From contig NC_026490.1 of NCBI RefSeq assembly GCF_000328475.2, positions 248,001 through 312,000 of the forward strand: a DNA stretch of 64,000 bases, in the 5' to 3' direction. Positions 1 to 9,532 of the stretch are shown one piece after another. The notes beneath the pieces were generated by a model. It saw only the letters and a program-made list of their open reading frames with translations, made no database searches and had not been told where the DNA came from. Numbering within the stretch: the first letter of the stretch is position 1; the number at the start of each line of letters is the position of its first letter. Source of the stretch: Mycosarcoma maydis. Taxonomy: Eukaryota > Basidiomycota > Ustilaginomycetes > Ustilaginales. The position numbers and the translations under genes are program-made.

Positions 1-91
1 CCTCGGATCGATCGCTGATTTCCCGGCTCAAAGCTTCGATTTGCAAGGACCATCTACTTGACATTACACACGTATACACTGATTGATTAGC

Positions 92-915
92 ATGTCGTTC
101 CGTGGAGGAGGACGTGGAGGCGGAGACCGTGGTGGACGCGGCGGCTTCTCTTCTCGAGGCGGACGTGGTGGCTTTGGCGGTGGCGGACGTGGCGGCTACG
201 CTAACGCTGGCCCTCCCGAGACAGTGCAGCCCATGGGAAGCTTTATGCATGCTGTTGAGGGCGAGATGCTCTGCCAGTCAACCGATGCCAAGCACGTCCC
301 ATACTTTAACGCCCCCATCTAGTACGTTTTTACGACACTGTTGCTCGCTTCAGCTTGTACTGAAGGATGCTCGTTCTGCGTTTCGTGAGATTCTTGTTCT
401 GCGAGTGTCGTCATGCTGACTCCTCTTTCCTGCTTGCTTGCACTCTTGACTTTCTCGACAGCCTGGAAAACAAATCGCAGATTGGAAAAGTGGACGAAAT
501 CCTCGGCCCGATCAACGAAGTGTTCTTCACAGTGAAGATGGATCCGGGCATGGTTGCGACATCCTTCAAGGCCGACGACAAGGTGTACATTTCCGGCGAC
601 AAGCTGTTGCCGATCGAGCGGTTCCTGCCCAAACCAAAGTCGTTGACAAAAGCACCAAAGAAGAAGGGAGGAGCACGAGGTGGTGCTGCTGGTGGAAGGG
701 GTGGATTTGGCGGCGGACGTGGTGCACCAAGAGGTCGTGGTGGGTTCGGTGGTGGACGCGGTGGCGCAAGGGGCGGCGGATTCGGCGCTCCACGCGGCGG
801 TGGACGAGGCGCATTCGGCGGTGGACGAGGCGGTGCATTCAGCGGTGGACGCGGTGGAGCCGCAGGTGCAAGGGGTGGTTTCGGTGGTCGTGGTCGCGGT
901 CGTGGAGGCTACTGA
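92..915 (+). CDS. GAR1: H/ACA snoRNP protein Gar1
   Basis: Gar1 is a core subunit of H/ACA snoRNPs, which pseudouridylate rRNA and snRNA in the nucleolus. The protein has an N-terminal RGG/GGR domain (about residues 1-40), the conserved Gar1 core ([13 protein letters not shown], then [19 protein letters not shown], about 70-145) and a long C-terminal RGG domain ending in GRGRGGY. Two exons give 227 residues: 92-321 and 462-915. The 140-bp intron splits the Tyr codon of APIY, with a GTACGT donor and a CTCGACAG acceptor, and splicing restores the family sequence exactly. The frame extends upstream to a TTG at 83, but ATG 92 is the natural start. Only 91 bp of 5' flank lie in the window. The double GAR-domain arrangement is normal for the family. 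Confidence 0.94.
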
Positions 916-1220
916 GCTGTTGGAGCTTTGCCCAACGTCAACTCTCGAGCGCTTGTACCTCCTCTTTCTGACCACTTGTGTCTTTTCTTCCCTTCTTGAT
1001 TCTGTGTATTTGTGTTAGTATTGCTCGGCCATCATTCGTTTGTTTTTTCGTCTATCCATCAGAGCCCGATCTTGTCATCAACACGACCGTGCCACCTCTC
1101 GTTCTCTTCACAGTCACGGCTCAAAAGCTCAGATGAGACGTGCTCCAGCCATCAGGCGAACTGCTAGGTATGTCACGCCAACATTACACTTTGCGACTGC
1201 GCTTGTCAAGGACCTCGAAT
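916..1220. other. Convergent intergenic region GAR1/OPT
   Basis: This is the shared 3' region of two genes that point at each other. I see only T-rich 3'-UTR-like sequence after GAR1 and no gene. Confidence 0.6.
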
Positions 1221-3734
1221 CTATTTGCTAGGTTTACAATGTTCAGCATCCTGAAGCGGATTGGCTGCCCAATGTGGCACGGGTGCATACTTGAGCAAGC
1301 TGATAGTGAGCACAAAGATGGTGAGCGCATTGACGCTGCTCCCAGCATCCAGTGCAGCTGACAAGACGTAGTTGAACTTTTCGAACCATACCGGGTGTTT
1401 CTCGCGCAAGTGCTTTTGCGACAACCAGGAGAAAAAGAACCCGGTCATGATGACGTTGGTCGGAACGGCGGGTGGCAAAGCGGCCGAATGCAGGATGATC
1501 GGAAAGGCCACTTTTGGCAACCATTTCAGCTTGTACCTCCTGTGCAAGAAGTAAGGGATCAGAGGCAAAAGTGCACCAAACAGGAATCCAGAATACAGCT
1601 TACGATAATCGCCAGAGAAGAACTCGGCAGGACCCACGAGACCCCAGATGACGGAAGCGGAGAAGAAGATGTGCACTTTCCTTCCATCCCACTGCCCCGA
1701 CGGATCTTCCACCGTACCATCCAAAAAGGCACGATAACCCGAAGCAGGATCGAGCACAATGTTGACAACGGTCAAATTGACCACACAGCCAATCATGGTC
1801 CCCCACAATTGGGCGACAAACATGTGCTTAGGAGGGATTTTAATGTAATGTCCAAGCTTGAGATCATTCACCAGATCGAGCGCCTGGTTCAGCGACATAT
1901 ACGCCATGGTCTTGAACAGGATGTTGCCGATAGGATTGCCCGGCATAATGTATCCGATGACGAATTCAGAAATGATGTTGAGGCCCACACCAGTATCCGA
2001 GACGGCACGCAGGATACCGAGTGGTGCAATGAACAGCAACCCCATCACGATAGCCAGCAGCAACGCCCACACGGGGAGTTGCAGAGCAGGCGTCAGCACA
2101 ACCAGCATGACAGCCGCAGCAGTGGTCAGTGCAAAAGTGGTGGCGTACCACCGACGCGGTACAGGTTGATAAGCTCGCATGAGCCGATTGTGCACGTCGT
2201 CGTGCACATCATTGCTCGCAGCCTTCTTGATGTCCTTCCAATGCCAAAGCAGAACGTGTGTGACGGTGCTCGTCAAAGTCGCAAAGCCTAAGCCGTACGA
2301 GAGCGCAAAGTACGGAGTGAGCAGCATTGGCTTCTGCGTCTCCCACGCCTGTGCGTTGAGCGTGTTATCCTTGTTGAGCAGCGTGTCGACGGCAAACTTT
2401 TTGTACTCCTTGTTGTAGAGGCCGGCGCTGAGGATCTCTGGGAAAGACTGCGCGTTCCAAAAATTGAAGCCCCAGTAGAGGATGGGCATGGCGATGTACA
2501 TCATACCTGCGAAGCCGGCGTAAAAGTTGAGTGCTGCCCACCACGGTTGGTAAAAGGGCCCGCTCATACCGGCGGCATTCCAATCGAATGTGAGGTTGAG
2601 AAAGCCAAGACCGTGATAGCCGGAGCTGAGAAATCGGAACGCAGGAATCTTGTTGTCGACCAAGCAGAGCATGGCAACGCTGGATAGTGTGGGAGCAAGC
2701 AAAGCTGGGAGAAACTGATAGACGTAGATGGCGACAAACGCGAAAGCGAACAGACGCAGCCTGGCTCGGTTGTTGGGTGCTTGCTTGTCGTGCAGAGTAT
2801 GGAACAGTGACGTGGTGACAAGCGTGCTCGGCCAGATCATCGACGTTGGTTTGACGAGGAGATTCGTTACCATACCGGCGAAACCGAAGCCAAGCACCTG
2901 TGTAGTGATGAGGAGTGTGAGCGAAGAGAGCCAGTTCATGTGTTGATGATAAAAGAGCTCCTGGATGTTGATAATATCGCTAGCGTATGCAGAGGTGGCA
3001 CCAGAGGAGGCGATGATGGCAACCAGCATATGCTCTTTGATGCTGAAGGGACCCGGGTTGAGCTGCACCGACCACCTGCTAACTTTGATCGTTCGCTCCG
3101 GTAAGCGATTTGCTAGCCATCGGCCCATGGGGAGTGATATCAAGATGACAAAGTAGCTGCTAAAGGAGGGCGAGTTGGATTTGTAGAAGAAGAGCTGTGC
3201 TATTGCTGCCCCGATCACACAGAAGAAGGAGCCGATGAGCAATGCTCTCCAAGTAAGCGCTGGAAGTGTAGGATCGTCATGTTCGGGCACCGCCTTGCTG
3301 ACGAGATGCATCGGATCATCGGGATCGTACTTGTCTGAAATGGATCCTGTCGATACGTGTCTGCGACCAGCGCGATGTTTTGGTTTGCTGCGGCCGAGCT
3401 CGTACGCCTCTCCATGTTCATCAAGACCCGACGCCGAAGCTGAAGCTGGCCCAAGCATAAGAGCATCTTCTCCCTGTTCCAAGTCTTCCTCGTCCTCATT
3501 ATCAGCGCTTTTTACGTTGTCGACATGACGCTTGCTCGATCCTCCTGGACGGTGGTCCAGCTCGTATTCGTCCATTTGGATGCTTGTCGTATCCTCGTCC
3601 GAGTCTTGACCCAATCCTCGTTGGTGGTGAGTGCGTGGTCGTGATCTGGGGCGAGACCTTGCGGAGGTATAACGTGAAGATTGATCCGACTCTACGCCTC
3701 CGGGCGAGGATGCGTGTGAGGTGTTGCCGTGCAT
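1221..3734 (-). CDS. Oligopeptide transporter, OPT family
   Basis: This is a proton-coupled transporter of small peptides (or peptide-like compounds) of the fungal OPT family, probably in the plasma membrane. About 180 hydrophilic residues rich in Ser, Arg and acidic residues precede the OPT core. The core opens with the family signature PEHDDPTLPALTWRALLIG and continues with about 14-16 hydrophobic segments to near the C-terminus. ATG at 3732-3734 gives 837 residues. The frame stays open 48 codons further to a TTG at 3878, so a short upstream exon or a longer N-terminus is possible. No internal intron is needed. Fungal OPTs are often nitrogen-controlled, and one GATAAG (minus strand, 4010-4015) lies about 280 bp upstream. 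The substrate cannot be told from sequence. Confidence 0.88.
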   Translation of the reverse strand: MHGNTSHASSPGGVESDQSSRYTSARSRPRSRPRTHHQRGLGQDSDEDTTSIQMDEYELDHRPGGSSKRHVDNVKSADNEDEEDLEQGEDALMLGPASASASGLDEHGEAYELGRSKPKHRAGRRHVSTGSISDKYDPDDPMHLVSKAVPEHDDPTLPALTWRALLIGSFFCVIGAAIAQLFFYKSNSPSFSSYFVILISLPMGRWLANRLPERTIKVSRWSVQLNPGPFSIKEHMLVAIIASSGATSAYASDIINIQELFYHQHMNWLSSLTLLITTQVLGFGFAGMVTNLLVKPTSMIWPSTLVTTSLFHTLHDKQAPNNRARLRLFAFAFVAIYVYQFLPALLAPTLSSVAMLCLVDNKIPAFRFLSSGYHGLGFLNLTFDWNAAGMSGPFYQPWWAALNFYAGFAGMMYIAMPILYWGFNFWNAQSFPEILSAGLYNKEYKKFAVDTLLNKDNTLNAQAWETQKPMLLTPYFALSYGLGFATLTSTVTHVLLWHWKDIKKAASNDVHDDVHNRLMRAYQPVPRRWYATTFALTTAAAVMLVVLTPALQLPVWALLLAIVMGLLFIAPLGILRAVSDTGVGLNIISEFVIGYIMPGNPIGNILFKTMAYMSLNQALDLVNDLKLGHYIKIPPKHMFVAQLWGTMIGCVVNLTVVNIVLDPASGYRAFLDGTVEDPSGQWDGRKVHIFFSASVIWGLVGPAEFFSGDYRKLYSGFLFGALLPLIPYFLHRRYKLKWLPKVAFPIILHSAALPPAVPTNVIMTGFFFSWLSQKHLREKHPVWFEKFNYVLSAALDAGSSVNALTIFVLTISLLKYAPVPHWAANPLQDAEHCKPSK

Positions 3735-4105
3735 ATCAAGGTATGCATGCGACTGTCGATCTGAGAGAAGGCAGCATGAAGCATCGTCTTTTGTGTCTTT
3801 GTGACCTTGAGAGCGAGCTCTGGCTGCTGGCAACAAATCGTGAATGCGGACCGTGTTGAGCGTTTCGACAGGGTCCAAGAAGCGTGAAGCTCTTGGGAGG
3901 CGCCAACATCAAGCACGAGTTAGTCGTGAGTGAGTTAACTTGGTGAGACGTGGCCAAATCACGAATCACGAATTAAGCCAAGCAGCATCAGTCACCAGTC
4001 TTACACATTCTTATCTGTGAGGTCGTTCGACTTTACATCACAAAAACGTGACGCGGAGAGGTGGAAAATGTAACACAGAAAATCAGCCACGAGTGAGACC
4101 TCCAC

Positions 4106-4124
4106 TTAGGGTTAGGGTCACGTG
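4106..4124 (+). promoter_or_regulatory. Double TTAGGG next to CACGTG
   Basis: Two head-to-tail TTAGGG units (4106-4117) are followed directly by TCACGTGGG, which contains the E-box palindrome CACGTG. TTAGGG is the telomere repeat of smut fungi. Tay1/Teb1-type Myb proteins of other fungi bind such interstitial copies in promoters. The site lies about 370 bp from the transporter ATG and 650 bp from the small gene ATG. Confidence 0.45.
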
Positions 4125-4667
4125 GGTGCGACTGAGAGTCACAGAGTCACGAGTAGCGCGCCCTATGACGCAAGTGTGAGTCTGACGTCGGCCTGACCGA
4201 AGCTCCAATCAGAGATTCCAGCATTCATGACAGCGGAACGACCACTCGTTCACACGATCCGGAAAGATCGAAGACTGCACCACAGGAGTTCTTCCGGAGC
4301 AGGCAGATCGACCCAGCGACGGCTTCTTGCCTTGGCCTGGCACAGACTGCTATTTTAAGCCTCGTCTTGTGTCTGTCCTGACAGCTGATCGCGGACAACT
4401 TATTCAACATGTCCAAACGAAATGACGTGAAGCTGCACCGTTCAGTCTGCAGTGCTGAGTGGTCGCCGCGTGTGACTTTGTCTTTTGCCAGTCACGACTC
4501 ACGATTTGCTCAGCGGGCGCAAATCGAATCACGAATAGATCCACGCTGCGTGTGGGCGGGCCCTCGTCTAGGCTCTCGGCGAGGCCGTGTAGCAACTTTG
4601 CAGTACTGTACTGTTACATGACGCTACGGAGCGTCGAGCAAGCGTCCGGGCTTCCGTGTGTGAAGAG

Positions 4668-4674
4668 TATATAA
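4668..4674 (+). promoter_or_regulatory. TATA box of the small hydrophilic gene
   Basis: TATATAA lies about 95 bp before ATG 4769 and is followed by a pyrimidine-rich stretch. It is one of the few canonical TATA boxes in the window, which fits an inducible or highly expressed gene. Confidence 0.55.
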
Positions 4675-4768
4675 CTCGTCTTGTTACCTTTTGGCTCCAG
4701 CTTTCATCCCTTACACCAGATCTTTTCCCTCATCACTCCAAGTTTGTCGAAAGAACAAAGCCTCCAAC

Positions 4769-5221
4769 ATGTCGACCCAGTCCCAGTACGAGACCCACAC
4801 GTAAGTAGTATGCGGTGCCAGTCAACACTGATCAAGATCGATATGTCCAAGTACAAAAACTGACAAGACGTATCTGCTCGCTGCACCCTTACACAGTGCC
4901 GATGGCGACCAGCGCAACGCGCCTGGCCCCAACCCTGATGTCGGCATGCATCACGACGATGACCGAAAGGACCATGAGAAGGGTCAGCCCCAATCACACC
5001 AGTCGCTCGATTCCAAAGACGAAAAGTCGATCAAGAACAAGCTCGCTCAGGCGGGCAAGGAGGCAAAGGAGGAGGCTCGGGCTGAGAAGGCCAAGCAGGA
5101 CGAGAAGCCCACTGACGCCGCTCGTGCTAATGGCAACGAGCCCTCGCGAGGCGCCAAAATCGACGAGCAGATCGAAGAAGAGGAGCGCAAGTTGCTCGAG
5201 GCTAAGGGCATCAAGCAATAG
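4769..5221 (+). CDS. Small hydrophilic conserved fungal protein
   Basis: Splicing of exons 4769-4800 and 4897-5221 gives 118 residues; the intron has a GTAAGT donor and a TTACACAG acceptor. The ten N-terminal codons, starting MSTQSQYETH, come from exon 1. The protein is almost entirely polar: a His/Asp/Lys-rich middle, an Ala/Lys/Glu stretch likely to form a charged helix, then the motif GNEPSRGAKIDEQI before EEEERKLLEAKGIKQ at the end. Small fungal proteins with a similar GNxPSxGAxID motif exist but have no assigned function as far as I know. No signal peptide or membrane segment is visible. A TATA box and small size suggest abundant or stress-linked expression; that is inference. Confidence 0.75.
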
Positions 5222-5426
5222 ATATGTACTTTTGCCACTCAACTCAAATGTATCAATAGCAATCATACTTCGTTGGGATAACTCGACGTACAAATACTTT
5301 GGCATGAATTACGACTGATCTCAATAATGTGACATGAAAGCGCGCTGCGCCGCAGATGAGACCTTTAGGGTAGAAGCGATACAAACGGGAGGGGACCAAA
5401 TTCGGTAACGATCCACCTATTGCGAC

Positions 5427-6536
5427 TCAAAGATCGAATTCGCCCGAGCCCAATCCGCCATACTCACGTGCGCGATTGGGAGGTTCTGACTCCGAGTCAA
5501 TCACAATAGGGTTGGCAGCGGTTCCAACGTGGCTCGGTCGCCTAGCATGGCTGTTGCCAGGTAAGGCCGTCGAGGCAGCAGGCGCGGCATTTCCGAGTAG
5601 CGGATGGTGCTCTTGCTGCAGACCGTTGACGTGCACCGTGCTTCCCTCTGGCGTTATGGTGTGTACCGTCACATTGCCATTCTCGTCAACTTTGCGCGTG
5701 ACAGTTTGTTTGTGTCCGTTAATGATGCGAGTGGTGGTGCTTTCGCTTGTCCCTGAAAACCCGCCATAGGTTGTGCTCGACATCCTTGTGCTGCCACTAC
5801 TACTACTGCTGCTGCTGCTAGCGAAGCCCGCGCCGAAGGGACCACCAGAACCATAGGGATCACCAAATTGCGTACCCATTGCAGGACCAAACGGTCCTCT
5901 AGTCGCTGCAAACGGTGTGCCGAATCCGAATCCTACTGAATCAGCCATCCTGCGATGGTTCTGGAAGAAAGGATCGTTATCACCAAATATGCTGCCACCC
6001 ATCGGGTGACCGGAGTTCATCATCCCAAATGGATCATGACCACCGCCTCTTCCGCCTCCCACATTGCCAACGCCACCATTAGTGGACCTAAACTCGTTGG
6101 TGAACATCATGTTGAACAATTCAAACGGATCAAATCCGTCCACACCGAACGGGCGACCCGCACGTCGACCCGCTTGCGCCCTTCTGGCTGAATCAGCGCT
6201 CGACTCCCACGTAAAGCTAAACGGTACGCCATCGGGACTGGTACCAAAGTGTTTGCGACTGAGGTCGTCCTGGTACTCTTCTGCTGGCCCAAAACCTTGG
6301 CTGCTTCCTAAACGGGATGCATCGTACTCGCGACGCTTCCTATCATCGGACAGGAGCTCGTAGGCTTCTCCGACCACTTTGAACCGCGCTGTGGCCTGCT
6401 CTTTCTCGGCTGGCGGTGCTCTGTCTGGATGGTTTTTGAGCGCTAGCTTCTTGTATGCCATCCTGATATCGAACGAGCTGCAGCCTTGTGGGAGGCCAAG
6501 CACCTCGTAAGGATCGGTCTCTGGAAAGCGATTCAT
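5427..6536 (-). CDS. J-domain (DnaJ/Hsp40) co-chaperone
   Basis: An N-terminal J domain (residues about 7-73) stimulates the ATPase of an Hsp70. It contains the diagnostic HPD tripeptide at residues 36-38 (KNHPDRAPP) and ends ELLSDDRKRREYDA. The remainder is a Gly/Phe/Pro-rich low-complexity region with repeated DPF, GPFG and a serine run (about 240-250), then a short beta-rich stretch (STTTRIINGHKQTVTRKVDE) like the C-terminal segment of DNAJB6/B2-type proteins. There is no zinc finger, so it is a class B/C Hsp40. The 369-residue frame has no intron, and ATG at 6534-6536 directly precedes the J domain. No targeting signal is seen, so a cytosolic or nuclear role is likely. Confidence 0.9.
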   Translation of the reverse strand: MNRFPETDPYEVLGLPQGCSSFDIRMAYKKLALKNHPDRAPPAEKEQATARFKVVGEAYELLSDDRKRREYDASRLGSSQGFGPAEEYQDDLSRKHFGTSPDGVPFSFTWESSADSARRAQAGRRAGRPFGVDGFDPFELFNMMFTNEFRSTNGGVGNVGGGRGGGHDPFGMMNSGHPMGGSIFGDNDPFFQNHRRMADSVGFGFGTPFAATRGPFGPAMGTQFGDPYGSGGPFGAGFASSSSSSSSGSTRMSSTTYGGFSGTSESTTTRIINGHKQTVTRKVDENGNVTVHTITPEGSTVHVNGLQQEHHPLLGNAAPAASTALPGNSHARRPSHVGTAANPIVIDSESEPPNRAREYGGLGSGEFDL

Positions 6537-7169
6537 GTTGAAGATCGCAGGGCTGGTCCTCTCTTCTAAAGCCTAGACGCTTATGTGCGAAGAGAAGTGA
6601 GCTGTGATGCTGGTATCTTGCAACGCTGGTGAATGGCTGCCCTTAGGGCAGATGCGTGTCAATCATCGATGTAGTACGAAGTGATGGAGAGATGGCAAGG
6701 CACCAGGTGCACAGCAAGGTCCAAAGTGAGGTTCACATCAACCCAGAGCTGAGCCAACTGGACCCTGCGCGCAGCAACACGCGATCGAAATTTCGGCTGT
6801 TTTCGGCACGATAGCAAAAATGCCTCACTGCTGCTGCTGTGTGTTAAGAACTAACGACGTCAATCGTGAATCACGAATCTGGAATCAATCGTGAAATTGT
6901 CACCAAGCACTCGTGACTCACGACTCTTGAGTTTGAATTCTAGAAGCACCACGGTCACCTCACGACTCACCCTGTACAACGTTCGTGGTTATTGGTAACA
7001 GCTCTCTGACCTCTGCCCGCCGGAGAGTCGTGAATTGTTTGTACAATCGTGAATCACGAATACATAGTATAGCATTTCAACATGACTTTTGACTACGTTG
7101 TACAAAACATCTAGCGCTAAGCGGGAAGCAGCCTCTACAGCACAGAAAGTGCTTCCAGGCAGTCTAGGA
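6537..7169. other. Intergenic region, DnaJ 5' flank / urea transporter 3' flank
   Basis: No gene is seen. Heptamer copies cluster near 6865-6925 and 7024-7063. Confidence 0.6.
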
Positions 7170-9236
7170 TTACGACAACGCAGCCTTCTCGCTAGTTTCC
7201 TCATACTTTCCGTTCTTGCCCGAAAGATCCTTTCCGATACCGCGCAGAATAGCCGCCAGCTCGTGTCTCGACTCCCAGATGGGCAAGACACCAACAGCGA
7301 GCGTTGTCCATACAAGCCAGATAAAGCCAATCCAGATGTAAGCGGCGAGACCGGTCGCGTTCCAGACGCGACGCGAAGCAAGGCAGGCAGGGATCAGAAC
7401 GCACAAAACGAAAGAAGCGATGACGCTGATCCAGCTTGTCAATCGGAGTGTCTTTCTGAGCTCGTTAGCGTCGAGTCCGGCAGCTTTGACGTAGTCGATT
7501 GTCTCGGTGGTATAAGGCACCGCACCTACAGAGGGGGCCGTCTTTTCGCTGTCAAACGCCGTCTTTTCTTCAAAAGGCGTGCTTGGCGAGGCGGGAGAGC
7601 CAGACGAGCTGCGCTTAGAGTTTGCGTTCATGCGTTCAACAACATCTTCGGGAGCATTGATGGCGCGCGTAAGCACAAAGTGGTCCTCGGTCTCTGGTCG
7701 CATCAAGCTTCCAATCAGCGTGATGATGGCCGACATGAACAGCGAAACGACGTTGCCGGCGAGTGTAGGGTAGTCCTTTCCAGTGCTGGCGACCGTCACT
7801 TCGCCTTCCAGGGTGGCCGCAGTGACGATCCAAGTAATCACGCCACTGATGACGCCGACAATCATGCCCACCAGACAGGCAGTCTTGTTGGTGCGCTTCC
7901 ACACCAGACCGCAGAAGATTGGCACGACGGCAGGAGCAATGATGATACCCTGCGCCAGGTACAGCCAACCGAGTGAAATGCCGGCGTAATGAAAGATCGT
8001 ACCGAACAGAGACATAACCAACGCCCAGATGATGACACCAGCATGGCTCATGAGAAAGATTTCTCGCTTGGTTGCCTCGGGACGAATGTATGGCTTGTAG
8101 ACGTCGAAAGTAAGCACGGATGCAACAGCAACCTGCTGCGCCGAAGAGGCCGAGGTGACAGCGAGGAAGAGAATGATGAGCACGGCAACTGCACCGCCCT
8201 TTCCTGCGAGCGCCACGCCAGATGCCGGCGCCGCAAGACCTGCGGTTACATCTGCCTCGGTCAGAAGTGGCATCAACGGATTTCCAGAGTACATGAGAGC
8301 GCGTGCACTCAGGCCCATGGTCATCGAGAAGAGGAAAGGGATGGCAAACCACGCCGATCCTCCGAGAAGGAAAGCTCGAGCTGCCGTGGCCGGGTTCGAG
8401 GCAATGGAACGCTGGTGATAGCTCTGATCGCAGAACACCGTGCCAAGATTTCCGATGACATTAATGATTCCAAACACAAGCCCGCTTTGAGACAGGAAGG
8501 TGAGAGGACTGGACGATGCGTTGTGAGGAATGTCGTTTGATGCTTGAAGAAGTGTCACCATCTTGGAAACGCTTCCGATTTCGGGAGACGTGACCCAGAC
8601 TTTGAAGAAGAAAAAGAAGATAATGATCAAAAGTCCCACGGTGTGTGTGTAGTCGGCAAGTAAGGTCGCGCGCATACCTCCAACCAGAACATAGCACGCT
8701 ACTCCGAGAGGGATGAGCCAGATGGCAGCAAGCACGGGGATGCCGGTGAGTGTACCAGCTACAGCAGATCCTCCAACCACGAGCTGTGAGGAGACGAGCA
8801 AGTTGGTTGCAAGCGCGAAGAAAAGAAAAACGCAGTGCAGCGTCTTACCCCATCGTACTCTCAACACTTCGAGGAACGTGCTACAAAACGGAGCGTTGAG
8901 CTTGATCATACATGCCATGATGGAGCACAGCAAGATTTGTATCGTCGCACCACCAGCGTACCAGTAGCCACCGCTGACGCCGAGTCGATAAGTCACAGCA
9001 GTGGACTGAAGGAGCGTGGATGACCATGTCCAAGCCGAGCAGATACCCGCGGCGACAAGGCCAGGCTTGACGGATCGAGAAGCCGAGGCAAATTCGTCCG
9101 TGTCCTTGATGGAACGGTTCGTGTAGCGTTGTTGAATGAAAGAGAGCACGATCATAAAGGCCGCGAAGAAGAAGCCAAGACCGCAAACTACAGCCCAGCC
9201 AGCCCCTTCGGGGAGCACTCTGGTGGAGGCGACCAT
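7170..9236 (-). CDS. DUR3: Urea active transporter, DUR3 type
   Basis: This is a sodium:solute symporter-superfamily protein of the Dur3 type, which imports urea (and in yeasts polyamines) across the plasma membrane. Its 688 residues carry about 15 hydrophobic segments. Dur3-like features include FASASRSVKPGLVAAGICSA, WTWSSTLLQSTAVTYRLGVS and GYWYAGGATIQILLCSIMAC in the first helices, then GGMRATLLADYTHTVGLLII and FCDQSYHQRSIASNP. The cytoplasmic loop around residues 560-590 is Ser/Thr/Pro-rich. ATG at 9234-9236 is followed by an uncleaved first helix. The length matches fungal Dur3 proteins (about 680-735). The upstream region has a TATA box and a close pair of GATAAG sites, as expected for a gene under nitrogen catabolite control. 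Confidence 0.92.
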   Translation of the reverse strand: MVASTRVLPEGAGWAVVCGLGFFFAAFMIVLSFIQQRYTNRSIKDTDEFASASRSVKPGLVAAGICSAWTWSSTLLQSTAVTYRLGVSGGYWYAGGATIQILLCSIMACMIKLNAPFCSTFLEVLRVRWGKTLHCVFLFFALATNLLVSSQLVVGGSAVAGTLTGIPVLAAIWLIPLGVACYVLVGGMRATLLADYTHTVGLLIIIFFFFFKVWVTSPEIGSVSKMVTLLQASNDIPHNASSSPLTFLSQSGLVFGIINVIGNLGTVFCDQSYHQRSIASNPATAARAFLLGGSAWFAIPFLFSMTMGLSARALMYSGNPLMPLLTEADVTAGLAAPASGVALAGKGGAVAVLIILFLAVTSASSAQQVAVASVLTFDVYKPYIRPEATKREIFLMSHAGVIIWALVMSLFGTIFHYAGISLGWLYLAQGIIIAPAVVPIFCGLVWKRTNKTACLVGMIVGVISGVITWIVTAATLEGEVTVASTGKDYPTLAGNVVSLFMSAIITLIGSLMRPETEDHFVLTRAINAPEDVVERMNANSKRSSSGSPASPSTPFEEKTAFDSEKTAPSVGAVPYTTETIDYVKAAGLDANELRKTLRLTSWISVIASFVLCVLIPACLASRRVWNATGLAAYIWIGFIWLVWTTLAVGVLPIWESRHELAAILRGIGKDLSGKNGKYEETSEKAALS

Positions 9237-9324
9237 CGCTGCGACGTGAGCCAGGAGAGGAAGGGTATCAAGTATGGGAAAGATGAAGACAAGCCTGAAG
9301 ATCTTAGTGCGAAAAGGTCTCTAC

Positions 9325-9330
9325 TTTATA
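9325..9330 (-). promoter_or_regulatory. TATA box of the urea transporter
   Basis: TATAAA on the minus strand lies about 90 bp upstream of the ATG. Confidence 0.4.
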
Positions 9331-9512
9331 TTCTTTGGGCCGCTGAAAGCGAGGTTCCTTTGTTCGAACAATCTTGCTCGCTTCTTGTCTGACAGGTTGC
9401 TAGCGAATGAGATGAAGAGCATGGCGAACACTTTTAGCTTGTTTGATCCAGAGCCAACCGGTCATTTCCTGTAGCACGAGATCGGTTCAGTCAAGAAAGT
9501 TGGCGCTCTTTC

Positions 9513-9532
9513 CTTATCGGCGACGTCTTATC
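9513..9532 (-). promoter_or_regulatory. Paired GATAAG sites upstream of the urea transporter
   Basis: On the minus strand two GATAAG hexamers start 14 bp apart, in the same orientation, and the palindrome GACGTC overlaps the spacer. They are about 280-300 bp upstream of the ATG. GATAAG is the preferred core of fungal nitrogen GATA factors (AreA/Nit2), and close pairs bind best. Confidence 0.55.

Larger units (their letters stand above)
3735..4768. other. Divergent promoter region, OPT / small hydrophilic protein
   Basis: This 1-kb region lies between two divergent genes and has no credible ORF. It contains scattered heptamer-repeat copies (for example near 3957-3974, 4128-4155 and 4489-4540), a doubled TTAGGG beside CACGTG, a single GATAAG toward the transporter and a TATA box toward the small gene. 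Confidence 0.6.

Noticed and set aside
3735..3878. 48-codon N-terminal extension of the OPT transporter
   Set aside because: The extension begins at TTG and there is no ATG in it; kept only as an uncertainty.
4101..4120. Minus-strand CTAACCCTAA as a telomerase RNA template
   Set aside because: The template sequence fits, but telomerase RNA in Ustilago maydis is reported to be processed from the EMI1 mRNA, and no Emi1-like ORF is here. No supporting pseudoknot was identified by eye.
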